Positions 42,362-51,570 of a DNA stretch of 64,000 nt are shown here, piece by piece (the first letter of the stretch is position 1; every line of letters begins with the position of its first letter). The DNA is from Pleurocapsa sp. PCC 7319 (lineage in GTDB: Bacteria; Cyanobacteriota; Cyanobacteriia; Cyanobacteriales; Xenococcaceae), in contig NZ_KB235922.1 of the NCBI RefSeq assembly GCF_000332195.1, positions 2,887,322 through 2,951,321 on the forward strand. Direction: 5' to 3'. The notes below the pieces were generated by a model, which was given only the letters and a program-made list of their open reading frames with translations, did no database searches and had not been told where the DNA came from. Both the position numbers and the translations under genes were made by a program.

Positions 42362-42751
42362 ATAATTAAACAGTTATTTTAAATGATTTGGTTCTATTAG
42401 TACATCTAGGGTGATTATCCTAGGTTACACTATTCAATCTAAAAGTTTAATCTAGAAGTCTTTCGCCAACTAGATCGCTAGCTAGTTAAGCTTTAAAGAT
42501 TAAATAATCGATATGTACCGAATGTAGTGCAAAAACGAACCGCTTAACGTCACTTAATTGCGAATTGTGATGAAAGCAAATATTTTGTTTCAAAAATTAT
42601 AACAAACTCAAGATTAATCTAAGTGATTATCAGGAGGACATTTAACTATTTATTCGTCATTATTCTCTGTATAAAGAATCACGAACTTGATTGATTAAGC
42701 TTACAAGATTATGAGACAGTTCGATTGGTTACACACCAGCATATCTGAGTC

Positions 42752-43522
42752 ATGCAGCTAGATAGTAAAGTATCTACAAGAAAAGGTTTAATTGATGCTA
42801 TGAAAACCGATTTTAATCAACCTATTGTTTCTCCAATACAATACCAAACAGCAACTTTATCGTCGTCTCAGGAATCGACGCCAGCATCACGATCTCAATG
42901 TTCTCTATCTAACTTCAACTGCTTAAATTTTGAACAACAGTTGCGGTGTCGTGTCAAAGAAAAAGCTTCTCAGGGGGACTATGTATTGGCAATTACTCTT
43001 CTCGATCAACTAATTGCTTTATGTCCTGATAATGCAGCAGACTATAACAATCGAGGGTTAATGTACTTTCGCAATAATCAAATTGTGGAAGCTCTCTGTG
43101 ACTTGACTCAAGCTTTAGAAATCAACCCTAATCTTGATAGTGCTTATAACAATCGAGCTAACTGCCATGCAGCCTTAGGAGATTTAGCCGAAGCGATCGC
43201 CGACTATGACCTGGCCTTAGATCTTAATCCTACCAATCTTCGTGCTTGGATCAATCAGGGCATAACCTTTCGTGAATTAAAGATGTATGAGCTGGCAATT
43301 GAGAATTTTGATATTGCGCTGATTATTGGTAATTCGGGACTTCTGGAGCGAATTTACCTTGAAAGAGGAAGAGCCTACCATTTGAGAGGAGACTGGAATT
43401 GTGCAGTTGCTGACTATCAGAAAGCTATTAAAATTTTAGCTCCTCTGCCAAAACTTGCTAACTATAGACTAAAGGCAATGACTTGGTTAGATGAATTGCT
43501 TTGTCCTTTAAAAATTTTATGA
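42752..43522 (+). CDS. TPR-repeat protein
   Basis: 256 residues. After a Ser-rich, probably flexible N-terminus come several tetratricopeptide units: ADYNNRGLMYFRNNQIVEALCDLTQALEINPNLD, SAYNNRANCHAALGDLAEAIADYDLALDLNPTN, RAWINQGITFRELKMYELAIENFDIALII and RIYLERGRAYHLRGDWNCAVADYQKAIKIL. Each shows the A/G/Y-A pattern of TPRs. These mediate protein binding; the partner is unknown. Confidence 0.9.
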   Translation: MQLDSKVSTRKGLIDAMKTDFNQPIVSPIQYQTATLSSSQESTPASRSQCSLSNFNCLNFEQQLRCRVKEKASQGDYVLAITLLDQLIALCPDNAADYNNRGLMYFRNNQIVEALCDLTQALEINPNLDSAYNNRANCHAALGDLAEAIADYDLALDLNPTNLRAWINQGITFRELKMYELAIENFDIALIIGNSGLLERIYLERGRAYHLRGDWNCAVADYQKAIKILAPLPKLANYRLKAMTWLDELLCPLKIL

Positions 43523-43667
43523 AGAATTTGATTGTTTGATATTTATAGCGTTTCTTGTATTAATTTGATCCACCTTGGTGAGTTGGGGAACAGGGAACAG
43601 GGGTTTTTGACTATGTTTATATTTTTACCTCACTGATTTGAGAAAGGCTATAATCAAAATACGAGCT

Positions 43668-44033
43668 TTAATTTTCTTTCTCTTCAGGGAGCCAGTGAAT
43701 ACGACTTTGGTTGGGAGTAGTTAAAGTGCTATATTGCTCCATCAGACTTTGAGTTCGTTGCGGATCAAAATTGTGATTGAGCTGTCTTCGTAATTTGGTG
43801 ACTCGAGCATCGGTTTCATTGACTTGTATTCTTAGCTCTTTCAACTTAGCTTGCTGAGAAAGATGATAAGGTAAGAGTCGAAACAAAGAAGCGATCGCGC
43901 CAATAGCAATTATCCAACTTAATATTAGTTTGAGACTAATTTCCGCAGCTATTCCTCGATATGGGTTGCGACGATAACGATAACTTTTGCTCTGACGACG
44001 AATTTTTTTGCCTGATTGCCTGTCAGGATTCAT
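43668..44033 (-). CDS. Conserved membrane/coiled-coil protein, 121 aa
   Basis: A basic N-terminus (KKIRRQSKSYRYRRNPYRG), one membrane helix (LILSWIIAIGAIASLFRLL, about 35-55) and a coiled coil (QQAKLKELRIQVNETDARVTKLRRQLN, about 61-87), then a C-terminus ending RIHWLPEEKEN. The RRNPYRGI...L..SWI pattern is common in cyanobacteria. No function is known. It precedes psaM by 130 bp on the same strand, but the gap suggests separate transcription. Confidence 0.65.
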   Translation of the reverse strand: MNPDRQSGKKIRRQSKSYRYRRNPYRGIAAEISLKLILSWIIAIGAIASLFRLLPYHLSQQAKLKELRIQVNETDARVTKLRRQLNHNFDPQRTQSLMEQYSTLTTPNQSRIHWLPEEKEN

Positions 44034-44160
44034 ATTGAACTATTTAAGCTTTAAATTATTGAGGACTCCAGATTAACAACTTTTATTGATTATTGCCAAT
44101 CTGAAGCGCCCTAAAATACACTAACTAGCTATAAATAGCTCGGTAGATGGTAGATAGAGT

Positions 44161-44256
44161 CTACTTGTATAGTTCTAAGGATAAGCGCATAGCCAAGAAT
44201 CCAGGGAACAAAGCAACAATAAGAGCTACAAAGATTTGAGTGTCTGTAATGGGCAT
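44161..44256 (-). CDS. psaM: Photosystem I reaction center subunit XII (PsaM)
   Basis: 31 residues: MPITDTQIFVALIVALFPGF followed by LAMRLSLELYK and a TAG at 44161. The one-helix sequence, the DTQI start, and the terminal RLSLELYK are the PsaM signature (family form typically ends FRLSTELYK). It stabilises photosystem I, including the trimer interface. It is too short for usual ORF cut-offs. A TTACTCC-type sequence just before the start codon (read on the minus strand as GGAGTAA) is a plausible ribosome site. Beyond this, 44257-44492 shows no feature. Confidence 0.9.
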   Translation of the reverse strand: MPITDTQIFVALIVALFPGFLAMRLSLELYK

Positions 44257-44492
44257 AGTAATTTTACTCCTTCTAATCTGATAAAAAGATATTCCATCCT
44301 TAATTTGCGTCATAATCGACCCCATGCGAAACATCTTGTAACAACATGCAACATAATTAAGAAGGAAACTTAAGAAGAAAATAGGTGAAAATTACGAGAT
44401 TAATAGATATTTAATTTTGGCTCGTTGCAGATCCTGACAAAATACAAAATGAAGATTTTAAATCTGATATTTAAACACAAAATATATCGTGA

Positions 44493-45194
44493 ATGCTGGA
44501 AAACATAGTTAATTATTTTACTAACGCTGGAGTTGAAGTCTATTTAATACTGCTGATTTTGGTGGTATTAGAAGCAGTATTATCTGCTGATAATGCGATC
44601 GCCCTAGCAGCGATCGCCAAAAGCGTAGAAGATCCAAAATTACAGCGTCAAGCTCTAAACATTGGACTGATTGCTGCGTATGTGCTCAGAATGATTCTAA
44701 TTCTAGCTGCAACTTGGGTTGTTAAATATTGGCAGTTTGAACTATTAGGAGCAATATATTTAATCTGGTTAGTTTTTAATTATTTTTTTACTGCTGAAGA
44801 ATCAGAAATCAACGAAAAACATACTCTTGGTTTTACCACTCTCTGGCAGGTAATTCCCACCATTGCTATTACTGATTTAGCTTTCTCCCTCGATAGTGTC
44901 ACTTCGGCGATCGCTATTACCGAAGAAACCTGGCTGATTATCGCTGGAGGTACGATGGGAATTATTATTTTGCGTTTCTTAGCTGGCTTATTTATTCGTT
45001 GGTTACAAGAATATACTTATCTTGAAGATGCAGGCTTTATCACTGTCGGGTTTGTCGGTGTACGTCTGTTACTTAAAGTTTGGCTACCAGATGCTCTAAT
45101 CCCAGAGTGGGTAACAATTGTGGTCGTGGCAGTATTTTTTGCTTGGGGTTTCTCTAAACGAGAGGTCGTCGAATCCGATAGTAGTGAACAGTGA
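44493..45194 (+). CDS. TerC family integral membrane protein
   Basis: 233 residues with at least six to seven membrane helices. VLEAVLSADNAIALAAIAKSV near 25-45 and the later ITDLAFSLDSVTSAIAIT near 128-145 contain the paired SxDN/SxD motifs of TerC/Alx-type metal exporters, usually involved in manganese or calcium handling. In cyanobacteria and plastids related proteins help insert thylakoid membrane proteins. Which role applies here is not shown. The ATG start is confirmed by the sequence AAC ATA following. Confidence 0.85.
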   Translation: MLENIVNYFTNAGVEVYLILLILVVLEAVLSADNAIALAAIAKSVEDPKLQRQALNIGLIAAYVLRMILILAATWVVKYWQFELLGAIYLIWLVFNYFFTAEESEINEKHTLGFTTLWQVIPTIAITDLAFSLDSVTSAIAITEETWLIIAGGTMGIIILRFLAGLFIRWLQEYTYLEDAGFITVGFVGVRLLLKVWLPDALIPEWVTIVVVAVFFAWGFSKREVVESDSSEQ

Positions 45195-45237
45195 GCGGTT
45201 GCCAATTACCATACCGTAATTAAAAATTGACTACTCT

Positions 45238-45276
45238 TTGACATACTCCCATCATGGGACGTGAAGGTCTTCCCGC
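45238..45276 (-). mobile_element. IS200/IS605-type end remnant
   Basis: The minus strand reads GCGGGAAGACCTTCACGTC then CCATGATGGGAGTATGTCAAA, ending like the GGAG..TGTCAA ends at 31045 and 38166 and containing a TCCCAT/ATGGGA palindrome. No transposase sequence adjoins it. Confidence 0.45.
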
Positions 45277-45433
45277 TCACAATTAGATAGTAATGAAGGT
45301 TGAATAAATCTACAACACTATTTCTTTGATTATGAAAATTCTTGTTGGCGAAAGTGCTTTTCTTTTGCAATCAAACCGATAATAATGATAGCCTAGTCGC
45401 AATAATTAAACCTTTTTAGATTGTAATATTTTT

Positions 45434-47026
45434 ATGAAAACCAAGTCTGTTTTGTATCAATTATTTTTAGAACCAGTTAACAAATATAGCGCAATCGCTC
45501 TATCTTTATTTTTAGCAATTGCAGCTACTCCAGCACTTGCCCAAGACAACACTTTAGAATTACAAGATTCTGGTTCTAGCGATTCACCCACTGAAAGTTC
45601 AGAGACTAATTATCGGGATTTACCTGAACTAAAAGACCGAGAAGCTCCTCAATCAGATCCTGCCCAGAATATAACCCCTCTGCCGGCCGAAAGCGCCGAT
45701 AGTGCAGAAAGCATTAATTTTGCCACTCAAGAAAGTGACTATACTCTCGGTGCAGGAGATCAGATTAAACTCGATATCTTCCAAGTAGAGGAGTACAGTG
45801 GCGAGTACCCTGTATTAGTAGATGGCACCATTAGTTTGCCTCTAGTCGGACGAGTTGATGTCCGAGGACTATCCCTGAAAGAAACCTCTGATGTGGTTTC
45901 TCAAGAATATTCAACTTACCTCAAAAGACCCATTATTACCGTTGGTTTAGTCGCCCCCCGTCCACTCAAAATTGGCGTTTCAGGAGAGGTTGACAACCCT
46001 GGGACATATGAAGTGCCGATTACGGCGGAGAACCCTCAGTTCCCCAGTGTGACTGGTATTATTCGACAGGCTGGTGGGATTACTACGATTGCTGATGTGC
46101 GCAACGTTAGAGTCAAAAGAGAGGTTAAAGGCAAAGAAGTAGTCTATAACGCTAATCTGTGGCAACTATTAACTGAAGGTAAAGTTAGGCAAGATATCTC
46201 CTTAAGAGATGGTGATAATATCTTTGTTCCTACTACCGACGAAATTAATACTTCGGAGTTGAATCGACTGGCAGAGGCCAGCTTTGGTCTCCAAACAGAC
46301 AAACCGATCCAAGTGGCGATCGTCGGAGAAGTATTTCGTCCAGGCTCTCATTTTATTCAGCCAGAATTGCTGAGTAGAAACAACGATAATAATGGCACTA
46401 ATGCACAGCGGCAAGAATCTATCCCTCCCAGACTAACTCAGGCGATCAATGTGGCTAACGGAATTAAACCTTTGGCAGATGTTCGCAATGTAGAGGTACG
46501 TCGAACTACTTGGGATGATGAAGAAAAAGTGATCGCGGTCAACTTATGGGAGTTGATTCAGACCGGAGATACCAAACAAGACGTAATCTTACAAGAAGGA
46601 GATAAGATTGTCGTTCCCAAAGCTGATGCTTTGAGTAAGGAAGAAGTAGATGCCCTGGCTACAGCTAGTTTTAACCGTGAAACAATTACCGTTAATGTCG
46701 TGGGTGAAGTGAACTCTCCAGGAGCACAAGAAGTGCAACCGGGAACACCGCTAAACCAAGCTATTTTGGCTGCTGGAGGTTTTGATAATCAGCGTGCCAA
46801 TAGTAATAAAGTTGAGTTGGTGAGCCTGAAACCAGACGGGACAGTAGATAAACGTCAGATAGAGGTCGATCTAGCATCGGGAATTGATGATGTGACTAAT
46901 CCTACTCTCAATCACAATGATGTTGTGGTCGTTGGTCGCTCTGGTACAACAGCCGCTACTGATACGGCCGGTCAAGTTTTCAGTCCTCTTGGAGGTGTTC
47001 TTGGTTTGCTTAGATTCATTTTCTAA
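45434..47026 (+). CDS. Polysaccharide export protein, Wza-like, with SLBB domains
   Basis: 530 residues. A signal peptide ends near ATPALAQ. After an acidic linker comes the Poly_export domain (YTLGAGDQIKLDIFQVEEYSGEYPVLVDGTISLPLVGRVDVRGLS, about 102-190), then three SLBB-type beta-grasp repeats, seen as GVSGEVDNPGTYEVP, AIVGEVFRPGSHFIQPE and NVVGEVNSPGAQEVQPG, each followed by an AGG/ANG...ADVRNV stretch. This builds the outer-membrane exit channel for capsule or exopolysaccharide. Partner Wzc-like genes are not in the window. A histidine kinase remnant lies immediately downstream. Confidence 0.92.
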   Translation: MKTKSVLYQLFLEPVNKYSAIALSLFLAIAATPALAQDNTLELQDSGSSDSPTESSETNYRDLPELKDREAPQSDPAQNITPLPAESADSAESINFATQESDYTLGAGDQIKLDIFQVEEYSGEYPVLVDGTISLPLVGRVDVRGLSLKETSDVVSQEYSTYLKRPIITVGLVAPRPLKIGVSGEVDNPGTYEVPITAENPQFPSVTGIIRQAGGITTIADVRNVRVKREVKGKEVVYNANLWQLLTEGKVRQDISLRDGDNIFVPTTDEINTSELNRLAEASFGLQTDKPIQVAIVGEVFRPGSHFIQPELLSRNNDNNGTNAQRQESIPPRLTQAINVANGIKPLADVRNVEVRRTTWDDEEKVIAVNLWELIQTGDTKQDVILQEGDKIVVPKADALSKEEVDALATASFNRETITVNVVGEVNSPGAQEVQPGTPLNQAILAAGGFDNQRANSNKVELVSLKPDGTVDKRQIEVDLASGIDDVTNPTLNHNDVVVVGRSGTTAATDTAGQVFSPLGGVLGLLRFIF

Positions 47027-47034
47027 GGAGAAGG

Positions 47035-47190
47035 AACGGGTTAGGATTAGCGATCGCCCGAGGGGCGGTGGCAGAGCCAATCGCCAATCAAATTATTCAC
47101 GCTCATCAAGGTAGATTGAGGCTAGATAGTCTACCAGATGGGCGAGCATTAGTTTCCTCTACTTTACTTCGTAATTTGTTGGTATCTTGA
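47035..47190 (+). pseudogene. Histidine kinase C-terminal fragment with an inserted palindromic repeat
   Basis: In frame the segment reads NGLGLAIA then RGAVAEPIA then NQIIHAHQGRLRLDSLPDGRAL, ending in a stop at 47190. GLGLAIA...IIHAHQGRL is the G2-box end of a sensor kinase ATPase domain. The nine residues in between correspond to a 27-bp insert (CGAGGGGCGGTGGCAGAGCC plus ATCGCC) that repeats the flanking ATCGCC. Nothing N-terminal remains, so this is a decayed gene piece. Confidence 0.8.
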
Positions 47191-47249
47191 TGGATGGTGA
47201 TTCTTGTGTAGTGTAACTGCTTGTAACTATCAGAGAGTACTAAATTAAG

Positions 47250-47468
47250 TTAACAACTTAGTTTTAGAGCATTTACGGGAACATCATCCCAAGAATCAAC
47301 AGTACGGAGATTAGCAACCCAACCATTTCGCTTTTGTTCTTCGGAGAGGCTATTTTGCCAATTCTGATGACAATCATGAGCCGCTTCCTCGTCAACACAA
47401 GCAATACAAGAATATACTATACCGCCTGGATCTATTTGTTCATTTACCCAAATAGTTGATTGTGACAT
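47250..47468 (-). CDS. Small hypothetical protein, 72 aa
   Basis: MSQSTIWVNEQIDPGGIVYSCIACVDEEAAHDCHQNWQNSLSEEQKR, then WVANLRTVDSWDDVPVNALKLSC. Four cysteines (CIAC, DC and the last residue) and a His could bind a metal, but this is not a named motif. It looks intracellular (no signal) and globular. It might be conserved in cyanobacteria; I do not recognise it. Confidence 0.55.
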   Translation of the reverse strand: MSQSTIWVNEQIDPGGIVYSCIACVDEEAAHDCHQNWQNSLSEEQKRNGWVANLRTVDSWDDVPVNALKLSC

Positions 47469-47504
47469 TATTTCATTATTAATATAGTGCTACAAAGATT
47501 ATAG

Positions 47505-47852
47505 TTATAGCGAAGGTAAATTGATCTCATCAGAAGAATTATCTTCGTCATTATTATTCAAATTAGGTAATTGAGGAACCTCCGCTTGTTTCTTGCGACA
47601 TTTCTTAGTTACCGCATCGCATAGATAAGCCACACATTTTTGTTTATTATCTTTTACTGAGCATTTTTTACAAACTATGCCACCAACGCTAGCAGTTTTG
47701 CAGTCATAACCAAGTTGACTCAAAACACTAACCGTAGCATTTTCCAAACCATCAGTAAGACCTGCATACTCTAAACCCATGCTGGGAGAAGGAGTTATCA
47801 AAACAACTGAAATAATCGCAACAGGAACCTGCAAAAGCGAACGTACATTCAT
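47505..47852 (-). CDS. Exported Cys-rich protein, 115 aa
   Basis: The ATG at 47852 is preceded by GGAGGAAG, a strong ribosome site, which decides it over an upstream frame start. The N-terminus MNVRSLLQVPVAIISVVLITPSPSMG is a signal peptide. The mature part has seven cysteines (CKT, CKKC, KCVAYLCD, KKCRKK) in about 40 residues, then an acidic Asn/Asp tail (NLNNNDEDNSSDEINLP). This is likely a disulfide-linked small periplasmic or surface protein. No family is recognised. Confidence 0.6.
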   Translation of the reverse strand: MNVRSLLQVPVAIISVVLITPSPSMGLEYAGLTDGLENATVSVLSQLGYDCKTASVGGIVCKKCSVKDNKQKCVAYLCDAVTKKCRKKQAEVPQLPNLNNNDEDNSSDEINLPSL

Positions 47853-48220
47853 AATCTTCCTCCACAAAAATATTAACCAATACGAGTATATATTCTGCAA
47901 AGTGATGCGGTCATTAATTCTAGTTCAGTGTGAACTACCCTCATGTCTATACGCCCTTCGACTTCCTAACCAACAGACTGCCTCGTATTGAGAAAAAAGC
48001 GATCGCCTTAACTAACAGAAGATCGCCCTCAGACAAATTAAATCAAGATAATTACTTAGACCCAGAAAAAATCAGGGTTTTCCAGATTGAAGTGCATAAC
48101 TCCTGGAAAAGTGAATCCAAATTGAACGATGTGACGTATCCAATTACAGAGTGCCTTAGTTAAAAAAAAATGATGAATAGTAGACCAGGAATGTTTTATA
48201 GCGAACTCTATTGAAAATAA

Positions 48221-48883
48221 ATGCAGGTTACAAATATTTTGTCCCCCCAAGATAACATCAATTTAGCGAGAGAGTCTGTGAATAAAGAACCTGATAATTC
48301 ATTGATCGCCAATAGTCCCGATCCAAACATACCAAAGGATGAAGAGGTTTTTGAGGCATTTACTCAAGGGGATATATCTGCTTTAGGTATGCTATACGAT
48401 CGCTATGGACTGTTAGTTTATCGTTTGATTTATCGGATGTTAAACAACTCTCAGGAGGCAGAAGACTTAACTCAAGAAATTTTTCTCAATCTACAAGTCA
48501 AGTCTAAATTTAATCCCGAGCGAGGATCTTTTTATACTTATTTAATGACTTTAACGCGATCGCGAACCATAGATCGCTTACGTTCCAAACGTTCCCAAGG
48601 ACGTTTTTGGCAAAATATAGGCAAATTAAAAGATTCCATCGAGCAGCAAAAATCGGATAGTCCTATGGAAGTTGTTTCCACCGAAGAAATTTCTACTCAG
48701 GTTAGAAATGCCTTACAGCATCTATCTCCCAACCAACGTCAAATTTTAGAATTATCTTATTACGAAGGATTAAGTCAATCAGAAATCGCCAAACGTATAA
48801 ATATTCCTCTCGGTACAGTTAAAACCCATAGTCGTCGTGGACTAATACAGCTAAGAAAAAATTTACATAATTTAGTTAATTAG
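48221..48883 (+). CDS. ECF-type RNA polymerase sigma factor
   Basis: 220 residues. Region 2 (LGMLYDRYGLLVYRLIYRMLNNSQEAEDLTQEIFLNLQ) and region 4 (ALQHLSPNQRQILELSYYEGLSQSEIAKRINIPLGTVKTHSRRGLIQLRKNL) are those of extracytoplasmic-function sigma factors. The next gene, 2 bp later, encodes its likely anti-sigma factor. In cyanobacteria such pairs respond to envelope, light or redox stress; the signal here is unknown. The 370-bp region upstream (47853-48220) has no supported gene. Confidence 0.93.
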   Translation: MQVTNILSPQDNINLARESVNKEPDNSLIANSPDPNIPKDEEVFEAFTQGDISALGMLYDRYGLLVYRLIYRMLNNSQEAEDLTQEIFLNLQVKSKFNPERGSFYTYLMTLTRSRTIDRLRSKRSQGRFWQNIGKLKDSIEQQKSDSPMEVVSTEEISTQVRNALQHLSPNQRQILELSYYEGLSQSEIAKRINIPLGTVKTHSRRGLIQLRKNLHNLVN

Positions 48884-48885
48884 AG

Positions 48886-49617
48886 ATGATCAACAATCCT
48901 CGATCGCACAATTTAGATGAAATCTTAGCGGGATATGTTTTGGGAGATCTTGATGAAGTAGAACTTGTCTGGCTCAATGAGCAATTGGCAGCTAATCCTC
49001 AACTAAGAGAGCAAGTCGCTCAACTAGAATCGACCTTAAATCTTTTGCCCTATGGCTTACCGGAAGATGTACCCCAAAATAATCTTCGCAGTCAGATTTT
49101 AGCTCAAGCTAAGCTGAAGCCAGTATCTCCCAAATTTCGCTGGGGTTGGATTATTAGTGCTGTCACAGCAGTAGGTACTTTGTTTCTGGCTATAAATAAC
49201 TTTAGTTTGCGTCAACAAATCGCTTTTACTGAAAATCGCCTACAGCAACAGCAAGAATTGATTACTTTATTACGTCAACCCAATAATCGCTTAGTAGCCT
49301 TAACAGCAAATGATGATGTCGTAACAGCATCGGGTAGTTTATTTATTTCCCCTGAGAGCAATACAGCAGTTTTAACGTTAAAAAACCTTGATGCTTTACC
49401 TGGAAAACAAGTGTATCGCTTATGGGCAGTATCTCAAGGTCAAAAGATTGGTTGTTCTAATTTTACCCCTAATGCCCAGGGTGAAGTACATCTCAACTTA
49501 TCTTCAGACGATGTTCTTTTTAATGCCAGTTCAATTTCAATCACTATTGAACCAGAACCAGATACAGAGCAGCCTCTAGGACGCGAGTTTTTATCAGGTT
49601 CTTATGCCGAAATTTAA
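48886..49617 (+). CDS. Anti-sigma factor, RskA-like, single-pass
   Basis: 243 residues. The N-terminal anti-sigma helix cluster is LDEILAGYVLGDLDEVELVWLNEQLAANPQLREQVAQLE (about 9-48). A membrane helix lies at about 86-105 (WGWIISAVTAVGTLFLAINN), followed by a coiled coil and an outer RskA-type domain (AVLTLKNLDALPGKQVYRLWAV, GVKIG-like and FSITIEPEPDTEQPLGREFLSG). Such proteins hold the ECF sigma factor until cut by proteases. It is 2 bp behind the sigma gene, so they share an operon. Confidence 0.9.
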   Translation: MINNPRSHNLDEILAGYVLGDLDEVELVWLNEQLAANPQLREQVAQLESTLNLLPYGLPEDVPQNNLRSQILAQAKLKPVSPKFRWGWIISAVTAVGTLFLAINNFSLRQQIAFTENRLQQQQELITLLRQPNNRLVALTANDDVVTASGSLFISPESNTAVLTLKNLDALPGKQVYRLWAVSQGQKIGCSNFTPNAQGEVHLNLSSDDVLFNASSISITIEPEPDTEQPLGREFLSGSYAEI

Positions 49618-49637
49618 TTTTTATCAAAAATATATTT

Positions 49638-50924
49638 ATGAAACCATATCCTAGAGTGGTCATTGTAGGGGCTGGTTTTGGTGGGTTACAAACTGCTCAA
49701 TCTTTGGCAGAAAAAGGAGTTGAAGTTCTTTTAATAGATCGTCATAACTATCACACCTTTATTCCCCTACTCTATCAAGTTGCTACAGCCCAATTAGCTC
49801 CCGAGCAAGTTGCTGTTCCGATTCGTACTTTGCTGCGTAAGGCTAAAAATCTTTACTTCCTTCAGGCTGAAGTTCAGCAAATTGACTTCCCTGCCAAAGA
49901 AATTAAAACTGATCGCAAGACTCTGATCTATGACTATTTAGTTTTAGCCACTGGTAGTAAGAGTAATTTTTTTGATGTTCGTGGTGCAGAAAAATATGCC
50001 TTTCGACTTAAAACTCTTAATCAAGCGATTAAGCTACGCAATCATTTATTGCGCTGTTTTGAACAGGCAACCCTAGTCTCAGACAATGCTCAACGAGAAC
50101 AACTATTAACCATTGCCATTGTAGGTGGGGGGGCAACGGGAGTAGAATTAGCTGGCTCTTTAGTAGAACTGATTACTAATTCTCTGCAAAGGGATTTTCA
50201 GCAACTAAATCCCCAAGAAGTTAAGTTACTCCTCGTGCAAAAGAGCGATCGCCTTTTTACCGAGTTTCCTAGATCTTTGGGCAATTATACTGCCAAGAAA
50301 CTAAGACGCTTAGGAGTAAAAGTATTACTAGATTCGAGAGTAATTACAGTCTCTGCCGATGGTTTGGAACTTGATGATGGTACGTTCATAGCAGCTGCTA
50401 CTGTTATTTGGGCAGTGGGTGTTTCAGGAGCAATTCCTAAATGTTTTCCTTTCCCCACTACAGGAAAACAAAGAAAAGTGAAAGTATCTCCCACCCTTCA
50501 ACTAGCCAATTATCCCGAAGTCTTTGCCATTGGCGATCTTGCCCACGTCCCATCCCATAAATCTCTATCTGGGGTTGCCCCAGAAGCTTTACAACAGGGA
50601 GTCTATGTTGCTAGGGCGATTGTTAAACAACTCCAGGGCAAACGAATTAAACCTTTTAGTTATTTCAATAAAGGCAGATTAGCAATTATTGGCTGTTATG
50701 CAGGAATTGGTCAAATTGCGGGGGTCAATTTACGAGGTTTTTTACCTTGGCTTTTTTGGTTAACAGTCCACCTTATTTATTTTCCTGACTGGCGTAACCG
50801 CTTAATGATTACTTTGACTTGGCTACATAATTATTTAATTGGCGATCGCCCTGTACGTTTGATTTTATCAGATCCCAAATCAGCTTCTATCGAAAGAACA
50901 GTCCCCTTAGAGATTAAAAACTAA
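49638..50924 (+). CDS. ndh2: Type 2 NADH dehydrogenase (NDH-2)
   Basis: 428 residues. VVIVGAGFGGLQTAQSL (7-23) binds FAD, IAIVGGGATGVELAGSL (about 160-176) binds NAD(P)H, and FAIGDLAHVP near 296-305 is the third conserved motif. The C-terminal amphipathic and hydrophobic part (FLPWLFWLTVHLIYFPDWRNRLMITLTWLHNYL) anchors it at the membrane. It transfers electrons from NADH to plastoquinone without proton pumping. It follows the anti-sigma gene by 20 bp and may belong to that operon. Confidence 0.92.
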   Translation: MKPYPRVVIVGAGFGGLQTAQSLAEKGVEVLLIDRHNYHTFIPLLYQVATAQLAPEQVAVPIRTLLRKAKNLYFLQAEVQQIDFPAKEIKTDRKTLIYDYLVLATGSKSNFFDVRGAEKYAFRLKTLNQAIKLRNHLLRCFEQATLVSDNAQREQLLTIAIVGGGATGVELAGSLVELITNSLQRDFQQLNPQEVKLLLVQKSDRLFTEFPRSLGNYTAKKLRRLGVKVLLDSRVITVSADGLELDDGTFIAAATVIWAVGVSGAIPKCFPFPTTGKQRKVKVSPTLQLANYPEVFAIGDLAHVPSHKSLSGVAPEALQQGVYVARAIVKQLQGKRIKPFSYFNKGRLAIIGCYAGIGQIAGVNLRGFLPWLFWLTVHLIYFPDWRNRLMITLTWLHNYLIGDRPVRLILSDPKSASIERTVPLEIKN

Positions 50925-50947
50925 TACAGCAATACGAACTTTTATTA

Positions 50948-51028
50948 GGACACTCATTACTCGTTACTCGTTACTTGTTACTTACGAGCAATCAAATAAA
51001 CTTGTCCTAACGTAACTTTGTACGGCTA
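50948..51028 (-). repeat. Dispersed intergenic repeat, copy B
   Basis: On the minus strand this matches copy A at 11003-11085: GCCGTACAAA, TTAGGACAA, TTTATTTGATTGCTCGTAAG and then GTAAC/GTAATGA heptamers to GTCC, with scattered substitutions. It is in the gap between ndh2 and the DoxX gene. Confidence 0.75.
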
Positions 51029-51075
51029 TACATTCAAACCTTTTATACCTATCCAATTACTCAGGAGATAAACCC

Positions 51076-51486
51076 ATGCAAACTAATTCTATTGACCGCA
51101 ATAATTTTTCAACTTATGCCTTATTAGGTTTACGTATTCTTTTAGTACTAATTTTTCTCTATCATGGAGTCCCTAAAGCAATATTTTGGTCAGCAGCAAC
51201 CGAAAAGTTTGTTGGCTTTGGCTTACCTGGTTTCCTGGGGCCAATTACTGGTATTGTCGAAGTAATTGCTAGCGTCTTGCTTTTGTTTGGGCGTTTTTGG
51301 AAAATCACCAATTTAATCCTAATCTTTATTATTGCCGGTGCGATCGCAACTGTTCAAATCCCCAGTTTTGTAGCCGATTCTTCCAAGGTTGCTGGCTTAG
51401 AAAGAGATTTATTGATTTTAGTAGGGCATTTAACCCTACTCGCTTTCGATCCCAAGGGAAGGTTAGTAGTAGGAAATAAAGAGTAA
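51076..51486 (+). CDS. DoxX family membrane protein
   Basis: 136 residues with four hydrophobic segments. YALLGLRILLVLIFLYHGVPKAIF, FLGPITGIVEVIASVLLLFGRFW and the later GHLTLLAFDPKGRLVV follow the DoxX pattern (Lxxxfx.hG..K near the start and 'G..E...g..Ll.G' in the middle). These are often tied to redox or sulfur metabolism. It is unlinked to neighbours in function. Confidence 0.88.
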   Translation: MQTNSIDRNNFSTYALLGLRILLVLIFLYHGVPKAIFWSAATEKFVGFGLPGFLGPITGIVEVIASVLLLFGRFWKITNLILIFIIAGAIATVQIPSFVADSSKVAGLERDLLILVGHLTLLAFDPKGRLVVGNKE

Positions 51487-51570
51487 TACCAAATCCGCAT
51501 CTCAAAACACTAACAAGAGAATATTTTTGTGTATTAGCGATCGCTATAATTGAAAAATTATTGAATAGAT

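Noticed and set aside
47930-48163. 77-residue plus-strand frame before the ECF sigma gene
   Set aside because: No domain, no convincing ribosome site and irregular composition; kept as non-coding.
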